Of a stretch of DNA of 64,000 bases, positions 19,937-30,249 are shown piece by piece. Below the pieces are notes generated by a model. It made no database searches. It was not told the DNA's origin and was given only the letters and a program-made list of their open reading frames with translations. The DNA is taken from positions 1,302,001 through 1,366,000 of the forward strand of contig NZ_CP121473.1 of NCBI RefSeq assembly GCF_033954455.1. The letters run 5' to 3'. Within the stretch, counting starts at the first letter, position 1; every line of letters starts with the position of its first letter. Both the position numbers and the translations under genes were made by a program. The stretch comes from Thiorhodovibrio litoralis. Lineage in GTDB: Bacteria; Pseudomonadota; Gammaproteobacteria; Chromatiales; Chromatiaceae.

Positions 19937-21142
19937 CTAAAGCGATCTGCTTGCCAGATCTCTGAGCAACTCCAGGTAGCGCTCGGCGCTGCGCTCGGCA
20001 TGGTAGTCGCTGACAGCTGCGCGCAGGGTCTCTGCGGGCAGGGGCGCGTCCAGGGTGCTGGCCATGGCCGTGGCTAGTTTTTCGGCATTGCCCACCGGTA
20101 CCAGCGGGCCGAAGCGTCCTTGCTGCAGAATCTCCGCCGGGCCGCTCGGGCAGTCGGTTGCAACCACCGGCGTGCCCAGGGCCATGGCTTCGGTCAGCAC
20201 ATTGGGCGAGCCTTCCCAAGCCGATGACAGCACCAGCAGGCTGGCGCGGGCCATGTACGGGTAAGGGTTGGCGACAAAGCCCGGTAGCCCGACCGCGTCA
20301 TTCAGTCCAAGCTCGCCAATTAGCTGCTCCAATCCCTCACGGCCCTTGCCCTCGCCGAGAATCAGCAGCCGACAGGGCCGCTGCTGGCGCAGGCGGGCGA
20401 AGGCGTGGATCAGTGTCGGAAAATCCTTTTGCCGCTGGAGCCGGCCGACGGCCAGGATGACCGGTAGCGGTTCCGTTCCATTGGGTTTTCTCTTGTTATC
20501 TCCTTTGGGGTTATCTCCGTTGGTCTTATCCCCGTTGGTTTTCCCGTTGTTTTCAGGATTAAGCCAGGGATGTTCGCAAGGCGCAGCTGCGCGACCTTCA
20601 AGCTCTGGCGTGATCACCGGATTGCGCACCACATGAGCGCGAGCGGCAGGCAGGCCAGAAATGGCTCTGACGTCGTCGGCGACACCCTCCGAGACGGCCA
20701 CCACTGCATCGATGCCGCGATAGAGCCAGCGGATCAGCCGGTATCTGAGCCAGCGCTCCGGCGTCGAGCGCCCGGCCATCGCGGTCGACAGATGGGTGCC
20801 CAGGCGCAGCAGGATGGGGGTGTTGACGCCCGCCAGCGCGCGCGCCAGCACCGCACTGCGCCCGGCGCGGTCTTTGGCCACTAGCAGAGCGGCGGGGCGC
20901 GTCCGGCGCAGATGACGCGCCAGTGCAGGGATGGCGAGCAGACTGTGGCGCCCGGTCAACCGGGTCTGGCGGATGCTGGATGGCAAGTTTTGCAGATAGG
21001 GCGACTCGGCGCGCAGCAGCAGCAGATCGACTTGCACCCCGCGCGCATCCAGAGCCAGCAGCAGATTGACCAGCATGCGCTCGACCCCGCCGGTGCCGGA
21101 GAAAGACGCCAGCACCGACAGTGCCTCCAAGGGTCTGCTCAT
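19937..21142 (-). CDS. GT4-family glycosyltransferase
   Basis: GT-B fold, retaining glycosyltransferase likely acting on a cell-surface glycan. The N-terminal acceptor domain starts SVLASFSGTGGVERMLVNLL. The C-terminal nucleotide-sugar domain has ILAVGRLQRQKDFPTLIHAF and the E-x7-E segment SAWEGSPNVLTEAMALGTPVVATDCPSGPAEIL. The start at ATG 21142 leaves 40 bases after the protease stop; the longer frame would overlap that gene. An odd linker of about 30 residues (repeated NG/GD/KT) near the domain border is encoded by a repetitive tract at 20471-20554. The substrate is unknown. Confidence 0.88.
   Translation of the reverse strand: MSRPLEALSVLASFSGTGGVERMLVNLLLALDARGVQVDLLLLRAESPYLQNLPSSIRQTRLTGRHSLLAIPALARHLRRTRPAALLVAKDRAGRSAVLARALAGVNTPILLRLGTHLSTAMAGRSTPERWLRYRLIRWLYRGIDAVVAVSEGVADDVRAISGLPAARAHVVRNPVITPELEGRAAAPCEHPWLNPENNGKTNGDKTNGDNPKGDNKRKPNGTEPLPVILAVGRLQRQKDFPTLIHAFARLRQQRPCRLLILGEGKGREGLEQLIGELGLNDAVGLPGFVANPYPYMARASLLVLSSAWEGSPNVLTEAMALGTPVVATDCPSGPAEILQQGRFGPLVPVGNAEKLATAMASTLDAPLPAETLRAAVSDYHAERSAERYLELLRDLASRSL
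20471..20554. repeat. Repetitive tract inside the GT4 gene
   Basis: Imperfect repeats of a TCCGTTGGT / TTATCTCC-type unit (for example GGGTTATCTCCGTTGGTCTT then ATCCCCGTTGGTTTTCCCGT) encode, on the minus strand, the Asn/Gly/Lys/Asp-rich linker of the glycosyltransferase. The composition differs sharply from the flanking GC-rich codons. Confidence 0.7.
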
Positions 21143-21182
21143 GGCCTTGGCCCGCTTGGGTGCTTTTTCAATGGCTGCGGCC

Positions 21183-22721
21183 TCACCCCTGGAAGGGCAC
21201 CGGCACAAAGCGCTGCTGGCCGTCCTGCTCAACGCGCAGCAGCACCGAGGGGCGTCCCTGGGCGGCGGCGTCGCGGATCATGGCGACGACCTGGCCTGGG
21301 TCATTGACCGGCTGCTGGCCGACCATGGAGATGACGGTGCCGGCGCGAATCCCGGCCCGTGCCGCCGGGCTGTTCGGCTCGACCTCGGCCACCAACACGC
21401 CCACGGTATCCGGGCGCAGGTTGAATTCGCTGCGCGTCTCGGGTGTTAGTGGCGCCAGATAGATGCCCAGGCGGGCCTGATCGCCGCTGCTGCTTGGGCC
21501 GCTTGCGGCGATTTGGCCGTCGCTTGGCATTTGCCCGATGGTGACCGGCAAGGTCAGCTGCTGGCCGCCGCGCATGAGCTCAATCTGCGCTTGGCTGCCA
21601 GCGTCCAGGTTAGCGATCAGGCGGGTCAGGTCGCGATAGTCCGCCATGGTCTCGCCGGAGACGCGCAGAATGACATCGCCATCGCGCAGGCCGGCCGCGG
21701 CGGCCGGGCCGTCCGGCAGAACCTCGGTCACCAGCACGCCATTGCCATCCGGCAGCCCCAGGCTCGAGGCGACCTCATCGGTGACCGGCTGAATCTGCAC
21801 GCCCAGCCAGCCGCGGTCGACATGGCCCTTGGCGCGCAACTCGGCGACAATGCTCGACACGGTCTCGGCCGGGATTGCGAAGCCAATGCCGATATTGCCG
21901 CCGCTCGGTGAGAAAATGGCGGTATTGACGCCGATGACGCGACCGCTAGCATCGAACAAAGGCCCGCCGGAGTTGCCGCGGTTGATCGGGGCGTCGATCT
22001 GGAGATAATCATCGTAGGGGCCGGAGTTGATGTCCCGCCCGCGCGCGGAGATGATGCCGGCGCTGACCGATCCACCCAGTCCAAAGGGGTTGCCGACCGC
22101 CAGCACCCAGTCGCCGACTCGAGCACCCTCGGCGCTGCCGAGCTGCACGGCGGTCAGGGGCTTTTGGGGGGCGATTTTGACCAGTGCCAGATCGGTCTTG
22201 GGGTCGCGCCCGATCAGGGTGGCTTCATACTCATCGCCGTTGTTCAGCGTTACGCGGATGCGATCGGCATTTTGCACCACATGGTTGTTGGTGACGACAT
22301 AGCCTGACGGGTCGATAACAAAACCGGAACCTTCGCCCTCGCGTGGCATCGAAAACTCCGGCTCGCCATGGAAGCGGCGGAAAAATTCCGATAGCGGCGA
22401 GTCTTCCGGCAGCCCCCGTGGCAGTGCAGAAGTGCCGGAACGCCCAAGAGCGACCGACTGCTCGACATTGATGTTCACCACGGCATCGACCACCTGCTCG
22501 ACGATGTCGGCGAAGCTCGGCAACGCCATGGGCGCTGCTGCCGGCGGGGTGGTCCGCATCACCACGTCCGTCTGCGGGGCGTTGGGCTGAGGTGCCGCGC
22601 TCAGCTGGTTGGAGATGCTGACGGTGATAAGAATCAGGCTGAGCCCGAGCAGCACGGCAAGCGGTTGCCTGGAGCGCGGGTTTGCACGGATAGTCTGGAA
22701 TTTCTGGTTCATGGTAGTCAT
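21183..22721 (-). CDS. Do/DegP-type periplasmic serine endoprotease
   Basis: Periplasmic quality-control protease of the HtrA family. It has 512 residues. The N-terminal hydrophobic segment (about 17-42) is a signal or anchor. The trypsin-like domain carries the triad His (VVTNNHVVQNAD), Asp (GRDPKTDLALVKI) and Ser (PINRGNSGGPLFD). Two PDZ domains follow (about 300-395 and 415-505). It is probably a MucD/DegP orthologue, but the paralogue cannot be fixed from sequence alone. The glycosyltransferase gene follows on the same strand. Confidence 0.93.
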   Translation of the reverse strand: MTTMNQKFQTIRANPRSRQPLAVLLGLSLILITVSISNQLSAAPQPNAPQTDVVMRTTPPAAAPMALPSFADIVEQVVDAVVNINVEQSVALGRSGTSALPRGLPEDSPLSEFFRRFHGEPEFSMPREGEGSGFVIDPSGYVVTNNHVVQNADRIRVTLNNGDEYEATLIGRDPKTDLALVKIAPQKPLTAVQLGSAEGARVGDWVLAVGNPFGLGGSVSAGIISARGRDINSGPYDDYLQIDAPINRGNSGGPLFDASGRVIGVNTAIFSPSGGNIGIGFAIPAETVSSIVAELRAKGHVDRGWLGVQIQPVTDEVASSLGLPDGNGVLVTEVLPDGPAAAAGLRDGDVILRVSGETMADYRDLTRLIANLDAGSQAQIELMRGGQQLTLPVTIGQMPSDGQIAASGPSSSGDQARLGIYLAPLTPETRSEFNLRPDTVGVLVAEVEPNSPAARAGIRAGTVISMVGQQPVNDPGQVVAMIRDAAAQGRPSVLLRVEQDGQQRFVPVPFQG

Positions 22722-22888
22722 GGCGGATGAAGCCTCAGTTTAACGGTGTCTTGCCATAAGTGTGAGGATGCCAGTGTTAACGCGGTTTTTCTCGAGCATT
22801 ACCGATTGTTCATCTTGCCGCCGGCGGCATCTTGTCGACTCGGGGTTGAGCGGCGCCGCGGTTGTTGCAAACCTGGGAGGTATGGTCA

Positions 22889-23077
22889 ATGGCTGAGCTG
22901 GAAGAGATCGAAATGTCGCGCTATCGCGACGAATTGGCGCACGACCTGCGCCACCTGGTCAAAAAGTACTGCCGCATCATGGCATGGGAAGTCCCCGAGT
23001 TGGACGAAACACAGGCCAACCGACTGATCGTCGATGCCATGCGCACCGCGCTGGTCGATGTGGCGCGGGATACCTGA
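22889..23077 (+). CDS. Small conserved-looking acidic protein of unknown function
   Basis: A 62-residue protein beginning MAELEEIEMSRYRDELAHDL. The ATG at 22889 is chosen because GGGAGG (22875-22880) sits 8 bases ahead of it. It is predicted all-helical and charged, with a single Cys and no membrane segment. The regular helical pattern and good ribosome site argue for a real gene, but I do not recognise the family. It stands alone between the protease gene and the L,D-transpeptidase. Confidence 0.55.
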   Translation: MAELEEIEMSRYRDELAHDLRHLVKKYCRIMAWEVPELDETQANRLIVDAMRTALVDVARDT

Positions 23078-23278
23078 GTCGCGCATCGCGCGCAAACACG
23101 GGCTCTGTTAGAGTGGGAGAATTGTTTTGATTTCGCGAGATTAACGGGGTAACGTGCAGCTTCGCTGGCATTTGGTTTTGCTTAAAAACGCTGCTTTCGC
23201 GGCGATCGGGTTTGCCGAGAACCATGCGGATTCGTGATCCGGGGTTGTCGGGACCATGTATATCGGGATGATCGACGG

Positions 23279-24356
23279 ATGAACAAATTTCCTGCCATGT
23301 CTGCCTTGAGCTTGCGCCGCGCCGCATCCGATGGCGAGGCGTGGGACTGCAGTTGGCTTCTTATCAATGTGATTCGCGCCGGACTTCTGGGTGCGCTGCT
23401 GAGCGGCTGCGCCCAAAGCCTGCCGGAGCGCGCGGAGCAGGAGACCCCCGAGGCGGCATCCACTGCCCCTGGCGCTGCCGAGAGCGCGGGGGCGACCGCT
23501 GATCCGGACGCCGATGAGCCGCTGCCCTGGCCGCCACCCAATGGCGATATCCCAATGCCGCAGGAGGCGGCCGCCGTGGGCAAGATGTTCGAATGGCATG
23601 GTGATGGCCGGCGCGTGAGCCGCATCGTCATCGATACCGATACCCAGCAGGCGCGCTTCTTCGATAACGGAGAACTGGTCGGCTGGAGCACGGTAGCGAC
23701 TGGCGTGTCCAGCCACAGCACGCCGACGGGCGAGTTCTCGGTGCTCGAGAAGGTGGCCGACAAACGCTCTAATCTCTACGGCCGCATCTACAACAGCGAG
23801 GGTAAGCTGGTCAAGCGTAACGCGAAGGCGGGGCGCGATGCCGTTCCCCCAGGCGGTCGCTTTGCCGGTGCCCGGATGCCCCACTTCATGCGCATGACGT
23901 TCGACGGGGTCGGCATGCATGCAGGGCCCATCCCAAGGCCCGGGAGCCCGGCATCGCATGGCTGTATTCGCATGCCCGCTCAGGTGGCTGACGCACTGTT
24001 CGACCATGTCGACTCCGGGACTCGGGTGACCGTGATCGGGTCGACGGGTCCGGATTACGGCAACTACATGGCTCGCGTCCAAAGCCAGCAGAAGGACGCG
24101 CGTGCGCGCGCCGCGGCCTCTGAAGCGGAAGGCGGTCCGCTTGAGTCACTTGATGCCGAGATTGCTGCTCTGCGCGGTGAGGATCTCCCGTCCACGTCTG
24201 ATCGCTCCAGCGCGTCGGAAACCAACAGAGAAGAGATTGCCACCGAAGAGGCAGCAACCGAAAAGCCCGCCCAAGAACGGGACAACAACTCGGGTGCGAC
24301 GGAGGCTGAGTCGGGCGACGCGCGCGAGTCGGCCCCTTCCCAGGCGGCAGACCCTG

Positions 24357-24382
<26 letters not shown>
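23279..24382 (+). CDS. L,D-transpeptidase (YkuD) lipoprotein
   Basis: Peptidoglycan cross-linking or lipoprotein-attachment enzyme of the YkuD fold. The ATG at 23279 gives 367 residues. A hydrophobic segment ends in lipobox LLSGC (about 40-44), so it is probably lipid-anchored, though the n-region before it is unusually long. The catalytic motif is [20 protein letters not shown] with the His and Cys in place. The preceding strand [15 protein letters not shown] is typical. The last ~110 residues are Ala/Glu-rich and probably disordered. The 3' end overlaps the convergent uvrB by 26 bases. Confidence 0.9.
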
Positions 24383-26366
<1,984 letters not shown>

Positions 26367-26638
26367 CGGTGGATTCCGGGCGTGGCGAATGACTGGGTGA
26401 TCAGGTGCCTCATGATCAGGTTCATGGGCAGGCCTGATCGCGGCGCTGTGATGGTCGCAAAAATTGGCTATTATTCTCGCAATATCTGAAGTCAGTTGCG
26501 CGTCGTTCGGCAAGTCTGGCAGCCATTGGGCCCGTTTCGCCGGCCCAGTCTGCTCGTGGGCCGGCCAAAGGCCTTGCTTTCTGCGTCTGATTTCATACTT
26601 TTCACTTCCTACCTCAGAGTCGAGACTCCTAGACAGCC

Positions 26639-27850
26639 ATGACAGCCATGACAATGAAGCTCTCTGCCCGGGTCCAGGCGGTCAAGCCGTCGGCCACTCT
26701 TGCGATTACTGCCCGTGCCAAGGCGCTGCGCGCTGCCGGCAAAGATGTTATCGGCCTCGGCGCCGGCGAGCCGGATTTCGACACGCCGACGCATATAAAG
26801 GAGGCAGCCATCAAGGCGATTCGCGATGGCTTTACTAAATACACTGCCGTCGACGGCACGCCAGAGCTTAAAGCTGCTGTCATCGCCAAGTTCGAGCGCG
26901 AGAATGGTCTGCATTACACCCCGGATCAGATTCTGGTTTCTTGCGGCGGCAAGCAAAGCTTCTATAACCTGGCTCAGGCGGTGTTCGATCCGGGCGGCGA
27001 GGTGATCATTCCGGTGCCTTACTGGGTGTCCTATCCGGATATGGTGCTGCTTGCTAGTGCATCTCCCGTGTTCGTGAATGCTGGCGCCGAACAGCAATTC
27101 AAGATCACGCCGGTGCAACTGCGCGCGGCCATGACCGATCAGACGCGTCTGGTCGTGATCAACAGCCCGTCCAATCCCACCGGCATGGCCTATAGTGCCG
27201 AGGAGCTCAAGGCCCTCGGCGAGGTGCTGCGCGAGTTCCCGCGCTCCCTGATTGCCACCGACGACATGTACGAGCACATCCGCTGGGATCGCGATCAGGC
27301 GTTTGTCAACATCCTCAATGTCTGCCCGGACCTGGAACCGCGCACCCTGGTGCTGAACGGCGTCTCCAAGGCCTACTCCATGACCGGCTGGCGCATTGGC
27401 TATGCCGGCGGCCCGGAGCCCATCATCAAGGCGATGAAAAAAGTCCAGTCGCAGAGCACCTCCAACCCCACGTCCATCTCCCAGGTCGCGGCCCAGGCGG
27501 CGCTCGAGGGGTCGCAGGAATGCATCCAGGAGATGGTGGTTGCCTTCAAGGAACGCCACGACCTGGTGGTCGAGGCGCTGAACGCCATGCCGGGCGTGGA
27601 ATGCCTGGCAACGGATGGAACCTTCTATGTGTTCCCCAAGGTGGAGGGATTGATCGAGGGCCTGCCGCGTGTGAGTAACGACCTGGAGCTGGCCGAGTAC
27701 CTGATCGAGCAAGCCGGCGTCGCGGTGGTCCCGGGCTCGGCCTTCGGTTTGAACGGATACATGCGCATTTCCATCGCCACCAGTCGCGACAACCTCGAGC
27801 AGGCGATGGAACGCCTGACCGCGGTCGCTGCACTGGCGCAGGCAGGCTGA
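26639..27850 (+). CDS. Class I pyridoxal-phosphate aminotransferase (aspartate aminotransferase type)
   Basis: A 403-residue PLP enzyme of the I-gamma aspartate aminotransferase group. Motifs are [32 protein letters not shown], the PLP-lysine segment [19 protein letters not shown], and the C-terminal substrate Arg in [14 protein letters not shown]. The start is GTG/ATG at 26639 or ATG at 26648. It sits divergent from uvrB across a 272-base gap. Aspartate is the likely amino donor, but prephenate or other activity is possible in this subgroup. Confidence 0.92.
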   Translation: MTAMTMKLSARVQAVKPSATLAITARAKALRAAGKDVIGLGAGEPDFDTPTHIKEAAIKAIRDGFTKYTAVDGTPELKAAVIAKFERENGLHYTPDQILVSCGGKQSFYNLAQAVFDPGGEVIIPVPYWVSYPDMVLLASASPVFVNAGAEQQFKITPVQLRAAMTDQTRLVVINSPSNPTGMAYSAEELKALGEVLREFPRSLIATDDMYEHIRWDRDQAFVNILNVCPDLEPRTLVLNGVSKAYSMTGWRIGYAGGPEPIIKAMKKVQSQSTSNPTSISQVAAQAALEGSQECIQEMVVAFKERHDLVVEALNAMPGVECLATDGTFYVFPKVEGLIEGLPRVSNDLELAEYLIEQAGVAVVPGSAFGLNGYMRISIATSRDNLEQAMERLTAVAALAQAG

Positions 27851-27870
27851 CGCCTCATCAGAGGGCGCGA

Positions 27871-29241
27871 TCAGCGCTCGGTCAGTCGCTCCTCAGCGCG
27901 GGCACCGATCGCTCCGTCGGCCAGGCGGATAGCGATCTGGTCTCCCGCGCTCACTTGCTGACAGCTGTGCAGAATCTGGCCCTTGCTATCACTGACCAGC
28001 GCATAGCCGCGTGCCAGGGTGGCGAGCGGGCTGCGGGCATCCAAGGCCGCGCTGGCCTGTTGCAGACGTTGGCGCTGGCGCTCGATCAAGCGCTGCTCGG
28101 CGGCGAGCAGGCGGCTGGCGAGCTGATCGGTGCGCGATCGCGCGCGTTCGATCGACCAGGCTGGTGTCTGGCGCGCCAGGTGTTCGCTGATGCGCGCCAG
28201 CCCCTGGCGGCGGCGCTGGAGCTGCTCAAGCGCCGCCCGTCGCAAGCGTTGCTCGAGCTGATCGAGCCGCTGTGCTTGCTGCTGCAGCCGGTTGCGCGGG
28301 TGCAACAGGCGCAGATGGCGCTCGGTGGTTTCGAATTGGCGCCGGCGCTGTTGCAATCGGGTCTTGGTGCTGGTGGTCAGGCGGCGCTGCAGGGCCAGCA
28401 GCCGCTCGCGCACCGCCTGCTGGGCCGGGGTGGCGCACTCGGCAGCGGCCGAGGGCGTCGCCGCGCGACGGTCGGCGGCGAGGTCCGCCAGGCTGATGTC
28501 GATCTCATGCCCAATGCCGCTGAGTATCGGGATGGCGGATGCGCGAATCGCCCGCACCAGCCCCTCGTCGTTGAAGGCCATGAGATCCTCGAACGAGCCG
28601 CCACCGCGCGCCAGAATCAGGACGTCACAGTCGGCGCGCGCATTGGCGCATTCCAATGCTGCGATCAGGGTCTCGGCCGCGCCTTCGCCCTGGACCTGTG
28701 CTGGGTAGATCAGCAGCGGTGTCAGCGGCCAGCGCCGCCCCAGCACCGTCAGCAGGTCATGCAGCGCGGCGCCACTGGCCGAGGTGATGAGCCCAATCTG
28801 ACGCGGAAACACCGGCAACGGGCGCTTGCCGGCTTCGTCGAACAGCCCCTCGGCGGCGAGGCGTTGTTTCAGTGCCTCCAATGCCATGCGCAGCGCCCCC
28901 TCGCCGGCGGGCTCGGCATGTTCGACGATCAGCTGGCAGTCGCCGCGCGGCTCGTAGAAGCCGAGCCTGGCCCGCACCAGCAGCTGCTGGCCGTTCGCTG
29001 GGCTGACAGTTGACAACAGGCGCTTGTTGCGGAACATCACACAGCGCATCTGCGCGGCTTGGTCTTTCAGGCTGAAATACAGATGCCCGGACGCCGGCCG
29101 CGCCAGGTTGGAGACCTCGCCCTGCACCCACAGCAGCGGAAAACTGCCCTGCAGCACCGCGGACAGCTCGCGATTGAGTCGCGACACGCTCCAGATGTCG
29201 CGGCGAAAGTCAAGGGGGGGCGAGTTTTTGTCGTATGTCAT
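27871..29241 (-). CDS. xseA: Exodeoxyribonuclease VII large subunit
   Basis: Catalytic subunit of the single-strand exonuclease. Starting at ATG 29241 gives 456 residues, the same as E. coli XseA. The N-terminal OB-fold has WSVSRLNRELSAVLQGSFPLLWVQGEVSNLARPASGHLYFSLKD. The catalytic core includes TSASGAALHDLLTVLGRRWP, LARGGGSFEDLMAFNDEGLVRAI and SGIGHEIDISLADLAADRRAATPSAAAE. A long Arg/Gln-rich coiled coil leads to the C-terminal region. It converges on the aminotransferase gene with a 20-base gap. No xseB was found nearby. Confidence 0.97.
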   Translation of the reverse strand: MTYDKNSPPLDFRRDIWSVSRLNRELSAVLQGSFPLLWVQGEVSNLARPASGHLYFSLKDQAAQMRCVMFRNKRLLSTVSPANGQQLLVRARLGFYEPRGDCQLIVEHAEPAGEGALRMALEALKQRLAAEGLFDEAGKRPLPVFPRQIGLITSASGAALHDLLTVLGRRWPLTPLLIYPAQVQGEGAAETLIAALECANARADCDVLILARGGGSFEDLMAFNDEGLVRAIRASAIPILSGIGHEIDISLADLAADRRAATPSAAAECATPAQQAVRERLLALQRRLTTSTKTRLQQRRRQFETTERHLRLLHPRNRLQQQAQRLDQLEQRLRRAALEQLQRRRQGLARISEHLARQTPAWSIERARSRTDQLASRLLAAEQRLIERQRQRLQQASAALDARSPLATLARGYALVSDSKGQILHSCQQVSAGDQIAIRLADGAIGARAEERLTER

Positions 29242-29393
29242 GTCGTGTGGCATCGGACTTGGTTGCGGTGAGGTGCCTGGCATGCTAAACAATGACCGCA
29301 AGCAAAACAGGCGTTATCTGGATATGCGCATCCTAACTTGCGGATTCGGGTTTCAGCCATCCCAGGGTTCATATCCCGGGGATACGATCTATT

Positions 29394-29440
29394 GCCATCA
29401 AAAATGAGTTTCCGGTTTTGGGCCGTCACCCGGCCCAAAA
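29394..29440 (-). repeat. Dispersed intergenic repeat, copy C, with perfect hairpin
   Basis: TTTTGGGCCG (29416-29425) and CGGCCCAAAA (29431-29440) form a perfect 10-bp stem with a 5-base loop. On the minus strand the palindrome continues into CCGGAAACTCATTTTTGATGGC, matching the tail of the copies at 5691, 7952 and 35512. It lies between the divergent xseA and response-regulator genes. Confidence 0.75.
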
Positions 29441-29502
29441 TGAGCCGAAGCAAGCATCAATGCGCCTCAGACGCGAAGGTGCGCATGATAGCGGAGGTGT
29501 GC

Positions 29503-30249
29503 ATGACATTGGAGCAAGTCGATCAGCTGGGAGACTTTGAAGGGGCGGATGCATCCGCCACTGGAGCCCGGACTGACCACTCGGCGCCCGAGTTGGAGGA
29601 TGACGAGGAAAGCGCGCCAATTCGGGTGCTGCTGGTGGATGATCATCTCATGGTGCGCGATGGCCTGGGGGCGCTGTTGCGTCGCGACCCGGGCATTGAC
29701 CTCATCGGTTGCGCCGGCGATGGCGACGAGGCCGTGCGCATGAGCGAGGAGCTCGAGCCTGATGTGGTGGTGTTGGATGTCTGCATGCCGGGCATGCATG
29801 GCATTGATGCCGCCGAGCGCATTCGTGGGCTGCCGGCTGGCGTTCGGGTGATCGCGCTTTCCGCCTACAGCGATGCGGCCTTCGTGCAGCAGATGGCGAA
29901 TGCCGGTGCCAGCGGCTTTGTTCACAAGGACCAGTCGGCGGAGGACTTACTCGACGCGATCCGTCAGGTGAATCAGGGCGAGCAGTTTTTTCAGAGCAAG
30001 CCAGATGCGTCCGAGGATACTGCGGCCAACCGCTTGTCGACGCGCGAGCGCGCCTTGCTTGAAGCCATGGCGCGCACTGGCGCGCTGCGGAATTTGGCCG
30101 AGGACATGGGTATCAGCCCCAAGACGGTGGATAGCTACCGCCGTCGGATCATGAAAAAGCTTGGGTTTTCCACCTCTGAAGAGCTGCTGCGCTATGTCAC
30201 GGCGCTTGGCGCGCGCTCGGGGAATGCATCAGCAAGGAATGACGCTTGA
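29503..30249 (+). CDS. LuxR/NarL-family response regulator
   Basis: Two-domain regulator. The receiver (about residues 38-150) has the acidic pair in VLLVDDHLMVRDGLG, the phosphoryl Asp in VVVLDVCMPG and the Lys of FVHKDQSAEDLL. The C-terminal GerE-type HTH reads LSTRERALLEAMARTGALRNLAEDMGISPKTVDSYRRRIMKKLG. The ATG at 29503 is chosen because GGAGG (29493-29497) sits in proper spacing; the open frame extends upstream through the dispersed repeat, which argues against an earlier start. The N-terminal ~35 residues are acidic and disordered. No histidine kinase lies nearby, so it is an orphan. Its 3' end overlaps the convergent peptidase gene by 53 bases. Confidence 0.9.
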   Translation: MTLEQVDQLGDFEGADASATGARTDHSAPELEDDEESAPIRVLLVDDHLMVRDGLGALLRRDPGIDLIGCAGDGDEAVRMSEELEPDVVVLDVCMPGMHGIDAAERIRGLPAGVRVIALSAYSDAAFVQQMANAGASGFVHKDQSAEDLLDAIRQVNQGEQFFQSKPDASEDTAANRLSTRERALLEAMARTGALRNLAEDMGISPKTVDSYRRRIMKKLGFSTSEELLRYVTALGARSGNASARNDA